Source: Confluentibacter citreus (GTDB lineage Bacteria; Bacteroidota; Bacteroidia; Flavobacteriales; Flavobacteriaceae). From it: a stretch of DNA of 64,000 nt. Location: contig NZ_NIXN01000005.1 in assembly GCF_002807055.1 (NCBI RefSeq), forward strand, positions 62,001 to 126,000, given 5' to 3'. The translations under genes and the position numbers were made by a program. Below the pieces are notes generated by a model. It saw only the letters and a list, made by a program, of their open reading frames with translations, did not search any database and was not told where the DNA came from. Shown here one piece after another: positions 16,753 to 26,350 of this stretch; the first letter of the stretch is position 1; every line of letters starts with the position of its first letter.

Positions 16753-18987
16753 TTAAAACCTGATTTCTAAACCTCCGTAAGCTCCAAAAGGATGTCCTGG
16801 GCGTAAACCAGATGGTACACGAGATACAGCATAGGTTTCATCTAGTAGATTAATAATATTTCCAGTAAGGCTTATATGCTTGTTGAAGTGGTATTTTCCT
16901 GAAAAATCAATGATAAAATTAGAGTCCACACGTTCGTTTTCTTGTAAACTGCCTGTTCCGGCAAGCGTTCTAAACTGTCCATTATAACGACCACTTAGGT
17001 TAAGTTCAAAACGGTCATGTTCTAATGAAATAACCGCATTAAATTGGTGTTTGGAGATGTATGGTAATTCATCACCTTTGGTAACATCTCCCCAAAGTTC
17101 ATCGGTGCTTTCAAAACTGTTTAAAAGTTCCGTATCAGTAAATGTATATCCAAAAGATATTGGTAAGGCAAATTTAGAAGTTTTAGAAAGTAAATTATAG
17201 TTTAATAACACTTCAAGACCTTTTACTACAACTTCACCTGCATTAAATTGATCTAAAGACCCTGTGCCTCCTGATGCTGCCAAATCACTACCCAATAAAT
17301 TGCTATAATCATTATAAAAACCTACCAGTTCTCCACTAATGCCAATAACGTTGAAGCGTGTACCCAATTCGTAATTAATGCTTTCTTCAGCTTTTTGCCC
17401 CGGTTGGTTGCTTGGAGGTGAAAATCCTTTATGCACGCCACCAAAAGTTGATATATTATCTGAGACATTGTAGTTAAACCCTATTCCTGGAATAAACACA
17501 TCTACTTTATTTTCTCTCGTAGAAAGATTGCTACCTGTTCTATTTATATCATTGGAACCATAATTGGCACGTGACAAAGTAATATTCTCATAACGAATAC
17601 CCGGTGTAAGGGTTAGGTTCCTGTATTTTAGTTTATATAGTGCAAAAGCCGCAAAAGCCTTGGCGTCAGCAATACGGTTTTCATCTGTTCCCGGTATACC
17701 AGCGTTGGTAAGGTTCATCTGTCCGTCAAAAATATTGTAACCATCTACCCATTGAAAACGGTCTTCTTCATCAAAGTGGTAGCGTGCCCCAACTTCAATA
17801 TCGTGGAATGTATTATTGCCGTACCAGTGATAATCAAATTTGGTTTGTAATCCTTTCGACACATATTTTCTGTTATTCGCTTTTACGCTGAATGCATTAT
17901 CACTGCTATTTATATCACCTCGTATGATGGAAAAATGGTTAGAGTAAGTTGTTGGGTCTTTAAGAATTGATGAAATACCTGTTTTTTGACCATTATATGT
18001 AACATCATTTAACTTGTACCAATTTCTTGTAAACCCATTGTAATAACCATTGGTTGTAATTCTAAAATTTGGGTTAAAATTTATGGAATGGGTCAATTGT
18101 AATTGAACGTGTTCGGTGGTCATTTTATCAACTTGTGACCCTGCGTAACGACTGAACGGCGAACTTTCAAAATCATCATTCGTCAATCCTAAATAGGTTT
18201 CATCTGATACTTCATCCGAATACTGGAATTTTATGTCTAATGCTTGTTGAAGTTTTGCTTCTTTGCTACTATTTACCCTGAATTTTGCTACAACATCATT
18301 TTTATCAAATCCGGTGTCGTCACCATTTGGCAAATTTTTAAAACCATCAGAATTATAATTGAGATATTCTACCATGTAGCCAAAATTGGCTTTACTGTCG
18401 CCTACTTTAGCATGTAATTGTCCAGTATTAAAACTGCCATAACTTGCTCTCACAGATCCATTAAATGTTTGTGGAATTGGTGTAGATACCATATTAATGG
18501 CGCCCCCAGAAGTAAAAGGGCCATATTGAACTTGACTACTACCTTTTAAGATTTCTATGGCTGACATTCGGGCTACTGTCGGGAAATAATAAGCTGCAGG
18601 CGCGCTATAAGGAGCTGGAGCTATTAATACACCATCTTCCATAATGGTTATTTTTGAACTACGCTCTGGCGAAGTACCACGTAAACTAATATTCGGACGT
18701 AAACCAAAACCGTCTTCTTCATATATATTGACTCCCGGAACGGAACGCAAAATTCTATTGATATCCGTATAACTAAATTTTTCTAATTCTTCTGGTGAAA
18801 TATAATAGGCCGATCCTGTTCTATTCTTAGCAACATATTTGTTTCCTAACATGACATCGGCACTGATGATGACTTCATCCAAATTTTGAATGGAGTCTGT
18901 TTGTGTCTCTTTTTTAGTGGTTTGTTGCGCAAAACCTAGGCTTGATAATCCAATTGAGATTAATAAAAGGGGTAAATATTTTTTCAT
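16753..18987 (-). CDS. TonB-dependent receptor, FecA/siderophore type
   Basis: A 744-residue outer-membrane receptor. After the signal peptide (ending GFAQQ), the plug domain runs from LDEVIISADVML through ILRSVPGVNIYEEDGFGLRPNIS, LRGTSPERSSKITIMEDGVL and IEILKGSSQVQYGPFTSGGA. A 22-strand-type barrel follows, ending GHPFGAYGGLEIRF with a terminal Phe as usual. The plug resembles FecA-type ferric-siderophore receptors. It lacks a carboxypeptidase-like N-terminal domain and a SusD partner, so sugar uptake is unlikely. Iron regulation is suggested by its AT-rich palindromic upstream region. Confidence 0.92.
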   Translation of the reverse strand: MKKYLPLLLISIGLSSLGFAQQTTKKETQTDSIQNLDEVIISADVMLGNKYVAKNRTGSAYYISPEELEKFSYTDINRILRSVPGVNIYEEDGFGLRPNISLRGTSPERSSKITIMEDGVLIAPAPYSAPAAYYFPTVARMSAIEILKGSSQVQYGPFTSGGAINMVSTPIPQTFNGSVRASYGSFNTGQLHAKVGDSKANFGYMVEYLNYNSDGFKNLPNGDDTGFDKNDVVAKFRVNSSKEAKLQQALDIKFQYSDEVSDETYLGLTNDDFESSPFSRYAGSQVDKMTTEHVQLQLTHSINFNPNFRITTNGYYNGFTRNWYKLNDVTYNGQKTGISSILKDPTTYSNHFSIIRGDINSSDNAFSVKANNRKYVSKGLQTKFDYHWYGNNTFHDIEVGARYHFDEEDRFQWVDGYNIFDGQMNLTNAGIPGTDENRIADAKAFAAFALYKLKYRNLTLTPGIRYENITLSRANYGSNDINRTGSNLSTRENKVDVFIPGIGFNYNVSDNISTFGGVHKGFSPPSNQPGQKAEESINYELGTRFNVIGISGELVGFYNDYSNLLGSDLAASGGTGSLDQFNAGEVVVKGLEVLLNYNLLSKTSKFALPISFGYTFTDTELLNSFESTDELWGDVTKGDELPYISKHQFNAVISLEHDRFELNLSGRYNGQFRTLAGTGSLQENERVDSNFIIDFSGKYHFNKHISLTGNIINLLDETYAVSRVPSGLRPGHPFGAYGGLEIRF

Positions 18988-19060
18988 TTATTTAGACTTA
19001 TTAAAAATAGTGATGATTATTATGGCGCGAAAATAATATCTAAATTCATATTTTCAAAAT

Positions 19061-19077
19061 TTATTTAGAATAAATAA
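19061..19077. promoter_or_regulatory. Possible Fur-type operator upstream of the TonB receptor
   Basis: TTATTTAGAATAAATAA forms a near palindrome 74 bp before the receptor start. A related TTTATTTAGACTTATTAAAAA overlaps the start region at 18988. Such AT-rich sites resemble iron-regulator boxes, but base composition alone could give them. Confidence 0.3.
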
Positions 19078-19261
19078 AAATAAAAAAGCAGTAATATTTA
19101 TTGATAATCTTCGTAGGAAGCCATACGACCTATAATTGGATTCTTTTTCTAAAGAAGATGTGTTTTTTTTCTGTTTAATTGTCTTTTATTATAAAGACAG
19201 ACAGAATGAAATCAATTATTTTTTTCCTATATATATTTAAAATAGAAACGAAAAAAATGCG

Positions 19262-19269
19262 TAGATTTG
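19262..19269 (+). promoter_or_regulatory. guaB -7 box
   Basis: TAGATTTG matches the Bacteroidota -7 consensus TAnnTTTG, 23 bp before the chosen guaB start. This supports the start at 19293 over upstream in-frame codons. Confidence 0.45.
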
Positions 19270-19292
19270 CACGCAATTATAAAGTAATTGCC

Positions 19293-20765
19293 ATGACTGC
19301 ACATCAAAATAAAATAGTAGGGGAAGGTCTTACTTACGACGACGTCCTTTTAGTTCCCGCTTTTTCAGAAGTTTTACCACGCGAGGTTAGTATCCAAACA
19401 AAATTTACACGAAATATTACCATAAACGTTCCCATCGTTTCAGCAGCTATGGACACTGTTACCGAGAGTAAAATGGCTATTGCCATGGCTCAAGAAGGTG
19501 GTATAGGTGTATTGCATAAAAATATGACTATTGAAGCCCAAGCTTTAAAAGTTAGAAAGGTAAAGCGTGCAGAAAGCGGTATGATTATAGACCCAGTAAC
19601 CTTGCCTCTTACTGCTAGGGTTATTGATGCCAAACAATGTATGGCAGAATTCGGTATTGGGGGTATTCCTATCGTAGATGATAATGGGGTTTTAAAAGGC
19701 ATTGTTACTAACCGTGATTTGCGTTTTGAACACAAAAAGAGCAGGCCTATTGTTGAGGTAATGACGAGTGAAAATTTAGTAACTGCTCCTATGGGAACCT
19801 CGCTACAAGACGCTGAAATTATTTTACAGAAACATAAAATAGAAAAACTGCTGATTGTTGATGATCATTTTAAATTATCAGGCTTGATAACTTTTAGGGA
19901 TATTACAAAATTAACCCAAAAGCCAAATGCGAATAAAGATAAATTTGGACGTTTACGTGTCGCTGCTGCCATTGGTGTAACAGCTGATGCTTTGGAAAGA
20001 ACTGAGGCTTTAGTAAATGCAGGAGTTGATGCCGTAGTTATTGATACAGCTCATGGACATACAAAAGGCGTGGTGAGTGTTTTAAAAGATATTAAGGCGA
20101 AGTTCCCCGATTTGGATGTTATTGTTGGCAATATTGCAACAGCCGCTGCCGCTAAATATTTGGTGGAAGCAGGTGCCGATGCCGTAAAAGTGGGGATAGG
20201 CCCAGGTTCTATTTGTACCACGCGTGTGGTTGCTGGGGTTGGATTTCCACAGTTTTCTGCAGTGTTAGAAGTGGCCGCAGCCATTAAAGGAAGTGGTGTA
20301 CCCGTAATTGCTGATGGTGGTATTCGTTATACAGGTGATATTCCGAAAGCGATTGCCGCTGGGGCTGATAGTGTGATGTTAGGCTCTTTGTTGGCAGGAA
20401 CAAAAGAATCTCCTGGGGAAACCATTATTTATGAAGGACGAAAATTCAAATCCTACCGAGGTATGGGGTCTGTGGAAGCCATGAAAGAAGGTAGTAAAGA
20501 CCGTTATTTCCAAGATGTAGAGGACGATATTAAAAAATTAGTGCCAGAAGGTATTGTGGGTCGTGTGCCTTATAAAGGCGATTTATACGAAAGCATCCAT
20601 CAGTTTGTTGGTGGTTTACGTGCTGGTATGGGGTATTGTGGTGCCAAGGATATTGAAACCTTAAAAGAAACAGGGCAGTTTGTGAAAATTACGTCTAGTG
20701 GTATTAACGAAAGTCATCCACATGATGTGACGATTACGAATGAATCTCCTAATTATTCAAGATAA
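19293..20765 (+). CDS. guaB: IMP dehydrogenase
   Basis: Oxidises IMP to XMP with NAD, the committed step to GMP. The ATG at 19293 gives 490 residues beginning [20 protein letters not shown], the standard start; the frame extends upstream through the -7 box, so longer forms are unlikely. Two CBS domains occupy about residues 95-215 between [14 protein letters not shown] and the catalytic barrel. The active-site loop is [18 protein letters not shown] with the catalytic Cys, and the flap has [10 protein letters not shown]. The gene guaA, for the next step, lies 27 kb away. Confidence 0.97.
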   Translation: MTAHQNKIVGEGLTYDDVLLVPAFSEVLPREVSIQTKFTRNITINVPIVSAAMDTVTESKMAIAMAQEGGIGVLHKNMTIEAQALKVRKVKRAESGMIIDPVTLPLTARVIDAKQCMAEFGIGGIPIVDDNGVLKGIVTNRDLRFEHKKSRPIVEVMTSENLVTAPMGTSLQDAEIILQKHKIEKLLIVDDHFKLSGLITFRDITKLTQKPNANKDKFGRLRVAAAIGVTADALERTEALVNAGVDAVVIDTAHGHTKGVVSVLKDIKAKFPDLDVIVGNIATAAAAKYLVEAGADAVKVGIGPGSICTTRVVAGVGFPQFSAVLEVAAAIKGSGVPVIADGGIRYTGDIPKAIAAGADSVMLGSLLAGTKESPGETIIYEGRKFKSYRGMGSVEAMKEGSKDRYFQDVEDDIKKLVPEGIVGRVPYKGDLYESIHQFVGGLRAGMGYCGAKDIETLKETGQFVKITSSGINESHPHDVTITNESPNYSR

Positions 20766-20810
20766 ATTTTAAATTAAGATATAAAGAAGCTTTTTGAAAA
20801 GTAACTTTAA

Positions 20811-20882
20811 TGTCAGTTTGAGCGCAGTCGAAAACCTTGTTATTCAGATTATCAAGACATTTCGACTGCGCTCTATGTGACA
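20811..20882. repeat. Long hairpin repeat family A, copy 3
   Basis: It is nearly the same as copy 2 (arms TTTGAGCGCAGTCGAAA / TTTCGACTGCGCTCTATG) and sits between the convergent guaB and macroglobulin-like genes. It may act as a two-way terminator. Confidence 0.75.
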
Positions 20883-20901
20883 ATTTTTAAACAACCTTTT
20901 T

Positions 20902-23634
20902 TTATTCTACTTTATAAATATACTCTTCATAACCAACTGCACCATCATCACCAATTGCTTCAATAACAACCACCATCTCTCCAGCAATATCCGCATTATA
21001 AAATGATGTCTTGCCTATTCCAGAATCATCCGTTTTCAATATCGGTTGCCAATGGATTACCGATCTTAAATCCGGTTTTTGTAAATCGTCTGCCTGTGCG
21101 TTATTATATTTAGGCGCATAAAACTCCTTTGATTGCGAAAAAACAGGCACCGTTGTTTTCAAAATACCTACAGGCTTTCTAACATTGTAGATGCCTTTTT
21201 GACCATGCGTATAAATGGCTAAAACATTGCCCGATTGAGGAGGTGATATACAGCCATAAGGGTATACTTCACAATATAAGCTAGAAAAATTTTTGGCATA
21301 TTCAATAAGCTCTACACTGCTTACTTCACTTGGAGGAATGCTTTGAGCAAATTCGAACTCGTAGGGTCTTAAAGGTATACCATCAATAACAACCAATGTT
21401 GGTTCCCTATTAAATGCCATAGGGTATAAATTTCCGGCACTATCCCTTCTAATAGTTAGCTGATCAGAAAAACTGAACATAAGTACACTGTAAAGGCCAT
21501 AAGACCATTTTTTTTCTGCAGCAGCAACATTCTCACCTTCAATAACCTTATCTGGTTTGCCAAACCTGTCCATCACTTTTTTGCGGTTTGGGGTTAGCTT
21601 GTAGGCTTCTATAATTACTTCGTCCAGAAGGATATCATCTGAGTTTAAAGAGAAATTATTATAGACCAATTTCCGTTCGTCTTCTTTTTTTAAGAAGATT
21701 TCTGCGATGCTATCCAATTTTTCAACGGACTTTTTGTGGTTAAAAGTAATGTCGGGCGATTTCTTTCTGTTTAAGCTAAAATTATAGCTCACTTTTGCCC
21801 CAGATTTTTTGGCACTTTGCAGCACAATACCCATATCTTTTCCAAATTCATCATACAGATTGAATTTAAAGTTACCAAGACTATCTGTTGTCTGCGCATA
21901 CACATCCTTGCTTTCCCCAAAGGTCATCATTGTGATTTCGGCAGGGCGCCTTTTATTCTTTGATAGCGCACTGGTAACATGTCCAGAAACCGTTAAAGAT
22001 GCTTCTGGCTTAAAAGGCAGTCTGTCAAATGGTTTAGTATACTTATAATGTCTCCAACCTTGGGTGAGCATGAGCGCATCCAAATCGCTTTGCATATCTT
22101 TATTTTCATTGAAATAGAAACCAGGTTTTTCTATATGCCCCATAAGTTCGGAACTCAATAAAAAATAGGATAGAATGTGCTCTCTTGTATTTTGAATATC
22201 ACCCAATTGCTCTTTGTTAATGACCAAAACGGAGGTATTGGCGTTTGCAGGTTCGTCTTTTATGTTTGTGGTTTCAATGGAAATATTGGTTAGGTCGCGT
22301 TTTGCATAATAAGGCTTATCAGCAGTTATTTTTATGTTCAGGTTATTTCCTAATCGTTTGTTGAAATAAATACGTTCGGCTATAGCTTGATTTTTATCGT
22401 CCATCATTTTAAAAACAATAATGCCTTCGGGAAGGTCATTACTGGAAAATAGAAATTTTAAATCGCCATTTTTGAGTTGAGCTTTTACATCAAAAAGAAC
22501 CACACTCCTAAAGGACACATTTAAATAAATGGTATCATTCTTTAAATAATTTGAAGATGTATTTACCGTAATATTCTTGTCTTTTTCTGAAATGGTTATG
22601 ATGTTACCTATTGCCTCAACTCTAGGTAATGGGTATAAGATGTCTGTTTTACTTACTTCTTGAACCAATTTGGCATAATAGGTTTTGGTGCTATCAGCAT
22701 GGTTCAATTCAAAACTGCCCATACCTAAACTGTTACTTTTAAAAGAAGTGATCAGGGTATTATATTGGTCAACAATATCACCTTCTACTTTTGTTCCGCT
22801 ACCAAAAGCATCTAAAGCTTTAAAACCGACTTTGCTTGATAATCCATGGACTAATTCACCACTTTCGGGGAAGAATTGCAGGTCAATTAATTGCTCATCC
22901 AACACAATGGTCTTGGAATATGTTTTCTGATTGGAGGTTATCAGCTCCAACGTTGCCATCTGGCTCTCTTTAGGAACCACATAATCGATTTTATAGGTAT
23001 CGTCCTTTTCTTTTTTAATGGAGACTGAATCTCTTTTATTGTCGATGGTAATATAAAGTTGCAATTTGTTTTTGTGTAGGCTATCTAGAACAAAAGGGTT
23101 AATCACTGCTTTTAAATGGTCGTTTTCTGTAGGCTCCTTAACCAGAGTAACTTGGTTTATAGCATTGTCCCGATTGTCTTTGTCTGCAAGCGAAAATACT
23201 TGTATATACTTTTCAAAGAAGAAATAGTTATCAAAATTTTTGTTCCATTCGGTGTAGGCTCGAATAAGATATGTGCCATTTGACATTGTTAGGGCTAAAT
23301 CGAAATAACCTTCACTAATTCCTTGGTTTAGTTTAATGAGTTTTTTTTCAATGAGCGTTTCCTCAGCATTTATGAGTTCTACATATAGAACACCACTTAA
23401 ATTAGTAGGTGTATTATCAATCGATTTTGTGACGATGGATTTAAACCAAATGGTGGAGCCTGTAGTGTAAATATCCTTGTCCAATTGCAGGTATATTTTT
23501 TCTGCTAAAGAGGCGTTGGAAATTGTGGTCTGTCCTATGGATTTATTGGTTGAACATAATCCCATAACCAATATAACAATAACCTTAAAAAGTTTAAAGT
23601 TGGATTTTAAAAATAAACGGATTGATTGTTTCAT
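20902..23634 (-). CDS. Macroglobulin-like/TonB-plug protein, tandem copy 4 (last in operon)
   Basis: About 910 residues from an ATG at 23634; a longer frame would overlap the previous gene by 62 bp. The signal region is LFKVIVILVMGLCSTNKSIGQ, then SLAEKIYLQLDKDIYTTGST and an MG2-like domain. An additional ~70-residue block from NDHLKAVINPFVLDSLHKNK to SKTIVLDEQ is shared only with its neighbour copy. A TonB-plug-like domain (about 640-800) includes LDEVIIEAYKLTPNRKKV, TLVVIDGIPLRPYE and VSSVELIEYAKNF; there is no barrel. The C-terminus HWQPILKTDDSGIGKTSFYN resembles macroglobulin-type folds. It probably works at the outer membrane, but function is unknown. Confidence 0.88.
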   Translation of the reverse strand: MKQSIRLFLKSNFKLFKVIVILVMGLCSTNKSIGQTTISNASLAEKIYLQLDKDIYTTGSTIWFKSIVTKSIDNTPTNLSGVLYVELINAEETLIEKKLIKLNQGISEGYFDLALTMSNGTYLIRAYTEWNKNFDNYFFFEKYIQVFSLADKDNRDNAINQVTLVKEPTENDHLKAVINPFVLDSLHKNKLQLYITIDNKRDSVSIKKEKDDTYKIDYVVPKESQMATLELITSNQKTYSKTIVLDEQLIDLQFFPESGELVHGLSSKVGFKALDAFGSGTKVEGDIVDQYNTLITSFKSNSLGMGSFELNHADSTKTYYAKLVQEVSKTDILYPLPRVEAIGNIITISEKDKNITVNTSSNYLKNDTIYLNVSFRSVVLFDVKAQLKNGDLKFLFSSNDLPEGIIVFKMMDDKNQAIAERIYFNKRLGNNLNIKITADKPYYAKRDLTNISIETTNIKDEPANANTSVLVINKEQLGDIQNTREHILSYFLLSSELMGHIEKPGFYFNENKDMQSDLDALMLTQGWRHYKYTKPFDRLPFKPEASLTVSGHVTSALSKNKRRPAEITMMTFGESKDVYAQTTDSLGNFKFNLYDEFGKDMGIVLQSAKKSGAKVSYNFSLNRKKSPDITFNHKKSVEKLDSIAEIFLKKEDERKLVYNNFSLNSDDILLDEVIIEAYKLTPNRKKVMDRFGKPDKVIEGENVAAAEKKWSYGLYSVLMFSFSDQLTIRRDSAGNLYPMAFNREPTLVVIDGIPLRPYEFEFAQSIPPSEVSSVELIEYAKNFSSLYCEVYPYGCISPPQSGNVLAIYTHGQKGIYNVRKPVGILKTTVPVFSQSKEFYAPKYNNAQADDLQKPDLRSVIHWQPILKTDDSGIGKTSFYNADIAGEMVVVIEAIGDDGAVGYEEYIYKVE

Positions 23635-23641
23635 AAAAATT

Positions 23642-26344
23642 CTATTCCACTTTATAGGTGTATTCTTGATAACCAACAGCGCCATCTTCATTAATCGCTT
23701 CAATAATAACCATCATCTCGCCCGCAATATCAGCATTATAAAATGATGTTTTTCCTACTCCAGAATCATCGGTTTTTAGTATCGGTTGCCAATGGATTAT
23801 CGACCTTAAATCTGGTTTTTGTAAATCGTCTGCCTGTACGTTATTATATTTAGGCGCATAAAATTCCTTTAATTGTGAAAATACAGGCACCGTAGTTTTC
23901 AAAATCCCTTTGGGACTTTTTACACCATGCAAACCTTGTTGTGCGTGTGTGTATATGGCAATAATATTTCCTGACTGCGGTGGTGGGTCTGGGCGTAAAC
24001 ATGCTTGAGGAAATAATTCACAAAAAAGACTGGTGAAATTTTTTGCATATTCAATAACTTCAACACTGCTGACTTCACTTGGAGGGATACTTTCAATTAA
24101 TTGGTATTCATAAGGTCTTACAGGAATACCATCAATAACAACGAGTGTCATTTCATTGTTTAGTCCTTTTGCATATAAAACACCATCCGGTCCTCTTTCA
24201 ATTATGAGTTTATCAGAAAAACTAAACATAAGCACACTATAAAGCCCAAAAGACCATTTTTTTTCTTTTTCAGCGACATCATCACCTTCAATAACCCTAT
24301 CTGGTTTTCCAAACCTATCTATTACTTTTTTACGGTTGGGAGTTAATTTGTAGGCCTCTATAATCACTTCATCCAAAAGGATATCGTCTGAATTTAACGA
24401 GAAATTATTATAAACCAATTTCTTTTCATCTTCTTTTCTTAAAAAAAGGTCTGCGATGCTATCCAATTTTTCAACAGACTTTTTGTGGTTAAAAGTAATG
24501 GCAGGCGATTGTCTTCTGTCTAAACTGAAATTATAGTTGACTTTTGTCCCAGATTTTTTGGCACTTTGCAGTACGATGCCCATATCCTTTCCCAACTCAT
24601 CAAACAGATTGAATTTAAAGTTACCAAGACTATCTGTTGTCTGTGCATACACATCCTTGCTTTCCCCAAAGGTCATCATTGTGATTTCTGCAGGGCGCCT
24701 TTTATTCTTTGATAGTGCACTGGTAACATGTCCCGAAACCGTTAAAGATACTTCTGGCTTAAAAGGCAGTCTGTCAAATGGTTTTGCATACTTATAATGT
24801 CTCCAACCTTGGGTGAGCATGAGCGCATCCAAATCGCTTTGCATATCTTTATTGTCATCGAAATAGAAACCAGGTTTTTCTATATGCCCCATAAGTTCAG
24901 AACTCAATAAAAAATAGGATAGAATGCGCTCTCTTGTATTTTGAATATCACCCAATTGCTCTTTGTTAATGACTAAAACGGACGTATTGGCGTTTGCAGG
25001 TTCGTCTTTTATGTTTGTGGTTTCAATGGAAATATTGGTTAGGTCGCGTTTTGCATAATAAGGTTTATCAGCAGTTATTTTTATGTTCAGGTTATTTCCT
25101 AATCGTTTGTTGAAATAAATACGTTCGGCTATAGCTTGATTTTTATCGTCCATCATTTTAAAAACAATAATGCCTTCGGGAAGGTCATTACTGGAAAATA
25201 GAAATTTTAAATTGCCATTTTTGAGTTGAGCTTTTAAATCATAAAGCGTTAAGCCCCTAAAAGACACATTTAAATAAATGGAATCGTTTTTTAAATAATT
25301 TGATGAGGTGATTATGGTAATATTTTTGTCCTTTTCTGATATAGATAATACATTCCCTAACGAAGCGATTTTTGGCAATGGGTATAAGATGTCTGTTCTA
25401 TTTGATTGTTGAACCAATCTAGCATAATAAGTTTGAGTGCTATCTGCATGGCTTAATTCAAAACTGCCCATGCCGAGGCTGTTGCTCTTAAATGAGGTGA
25501 TTAGGGTATTGTTTTGATCAACAATATCCCCTTCTACTTTTGTTCCGCTACCAAAAGCATCCAAAGCTTTAAAACCGACTTTGCTTGATAAGCTATGCGC
25601 CAATTCACCGCTTTCGGGGAAGAATTGCAGGTCAATAATCTGTTCGTCTAACACAATGGTCTTGGAATATGTTTTCTGATTAGAAGTTATGAGTTCGAAA
25701 GTTGCCATCTGACTTTCTTTTGGAACCACATAATCGATTTGGTAGCTGTCGTCCTTTTCTTTTTTAATGGAGACTGAATCCTTTATATTGTCGATGGTAA
25801 TATAAAGTTGCAGTTTGTTTTTGTGAAGGCTATCCAATACAAATGGATTGATGATTGCTTTTAAATGGTCGTCTTCGTTTGGATCTTTAATTAATGTAAC
25901 ATCACTTATGACATTTTCTTTATTATTTTTATTAAGAGGAGAAAATACTTGAATATACTTTTCAAAGAAAAAATCGGTATCAAAATTTTTGTTCCATTCC
26001 GTATAAGCCCTAATAAGATATGTGCCGGCTTGAAAGGTTTCAGGTACATCAAAATGGCCTTCGCCAATACCTTGGTTTAGTTTAATGAGTTTTTTTTCAA
26101 TAAGTTTTTTTTCAGCATTTATGATTTCTACATATAAAACGCCACTCAAATCGGTAGGGGTATTATCAAGTGATTTTGTGACGATGGATTTAAACCAAAT
26201 CGTTGAGCCGGTAGTATAAATATCCTTGTCCAATTGCAGATATATTTTTTCTGCTAAAGAGGTGTTAGAAGGACTGGTTTGTGCCTTGGCTACATTAGGC
26301 AAATACATTCCTATAATTAATAGTAGATGGATTATTGTTTTCAT
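23642..26344 (-). CDS. Macroglobulin-like/TonB-plug protein, tandem copy 3
   Basis: A 900-residue paralog with signal peptide MKTIIHLLLIIGMYLPNVAKAQ and the same order: MG2-like N-terminus, extra domain (NDEDDHLKAI-type block), plug-like domain (LDEVIIEAYKLTP, TLVVIDGIPVRPYEYQLIE) and C-terminal HWQPILKTDDSGVGKTSFYN. Its central part is almost identical to copy 4 at both protein and DNA level, while the plug-to-C-terminal part has diverged (for example CELFPQACLRPDPPPQ). It ends 7 bp before copy 4 starts. The family is known in Flavobacteriia as MG2 or TonB-plug domain proteins without assigned substrates. Confidence 0.88.
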   Translation of the reverse strand: MKTIIHLLLIIGMYLPNVAKAQTSPSNTSLAEKIYLQLDKDIYTTGSTIWFKSIVTKSLDNTPTDLSGVLYVEIINAEKKLIEKKLIKLNQGIGEGHFDVPETFQAGTYLIRAYTEWNKNFDTDFFFEKYIQVFSPLNKNNKENVISDVTLIKDPNEDDHLKAIINPFVLDSLHKNKLQLYITIDNIKDSVSIKKEKDDSYQIDYVVPKESQMATFELITSNQKTYSKTIVLDEQIIDLQFFPESGELAHSLSSKVGFKALDAFGSGTKVEGDIVDQNNTLITSFKSNSLGMGSFELSHADSTQTYYARLVQQSNRTDILYPLPKIASLGNVLSISEKDKNITIITSSNYLKNDSIYLNVSFRGLTLYDLKAQLKNGNLKFLFSSNDLPEGIIVFKMMDDKNQAIAERIYFNKRLGNNLNIKITADKPYYAKRDLTNISIETTNIKDEPANANTSVLVINKEQLGDIQNTRERILSYFLLSSELMGHIEKPGFYFDDNKDMQSDLDALMLTQGWRHYKYAKPFDRLPFKPEVSLTVSGHVTSALSKNKRRPAEITMMTFGESKDVYAQTTDSLGNFKFNLFDELGKDMGIVLQSAKKSGTKVNYNFSLDRRQSPAITFNHKKSVEKLDSIADLFLRKEDEKKLVYNNFSLNSDDILLDEVIIEAYKLTPNRKKVIDRFGKPDRVIEGDDVAEKEKKWSFGLYSVLMFSFSDKLIIERGPDGVLYAKGLNNEMTLVVIDGIPVRPYEYQLIESIPPSEVSSVEVIEYAKNFTSLFCELFPQACLRPDPPPQSGNIIAIYTHAQQGLHGVKSPKGILKTTVPVFSQLKEFYAPKYNNVQADDLQKPDLRSIIHWQPILKTDDSGVGKTSFYNADIAGEMMVIIEAINEDGAVGYQEYTYKVE

Positions 26345-26350
26345 ATTATT

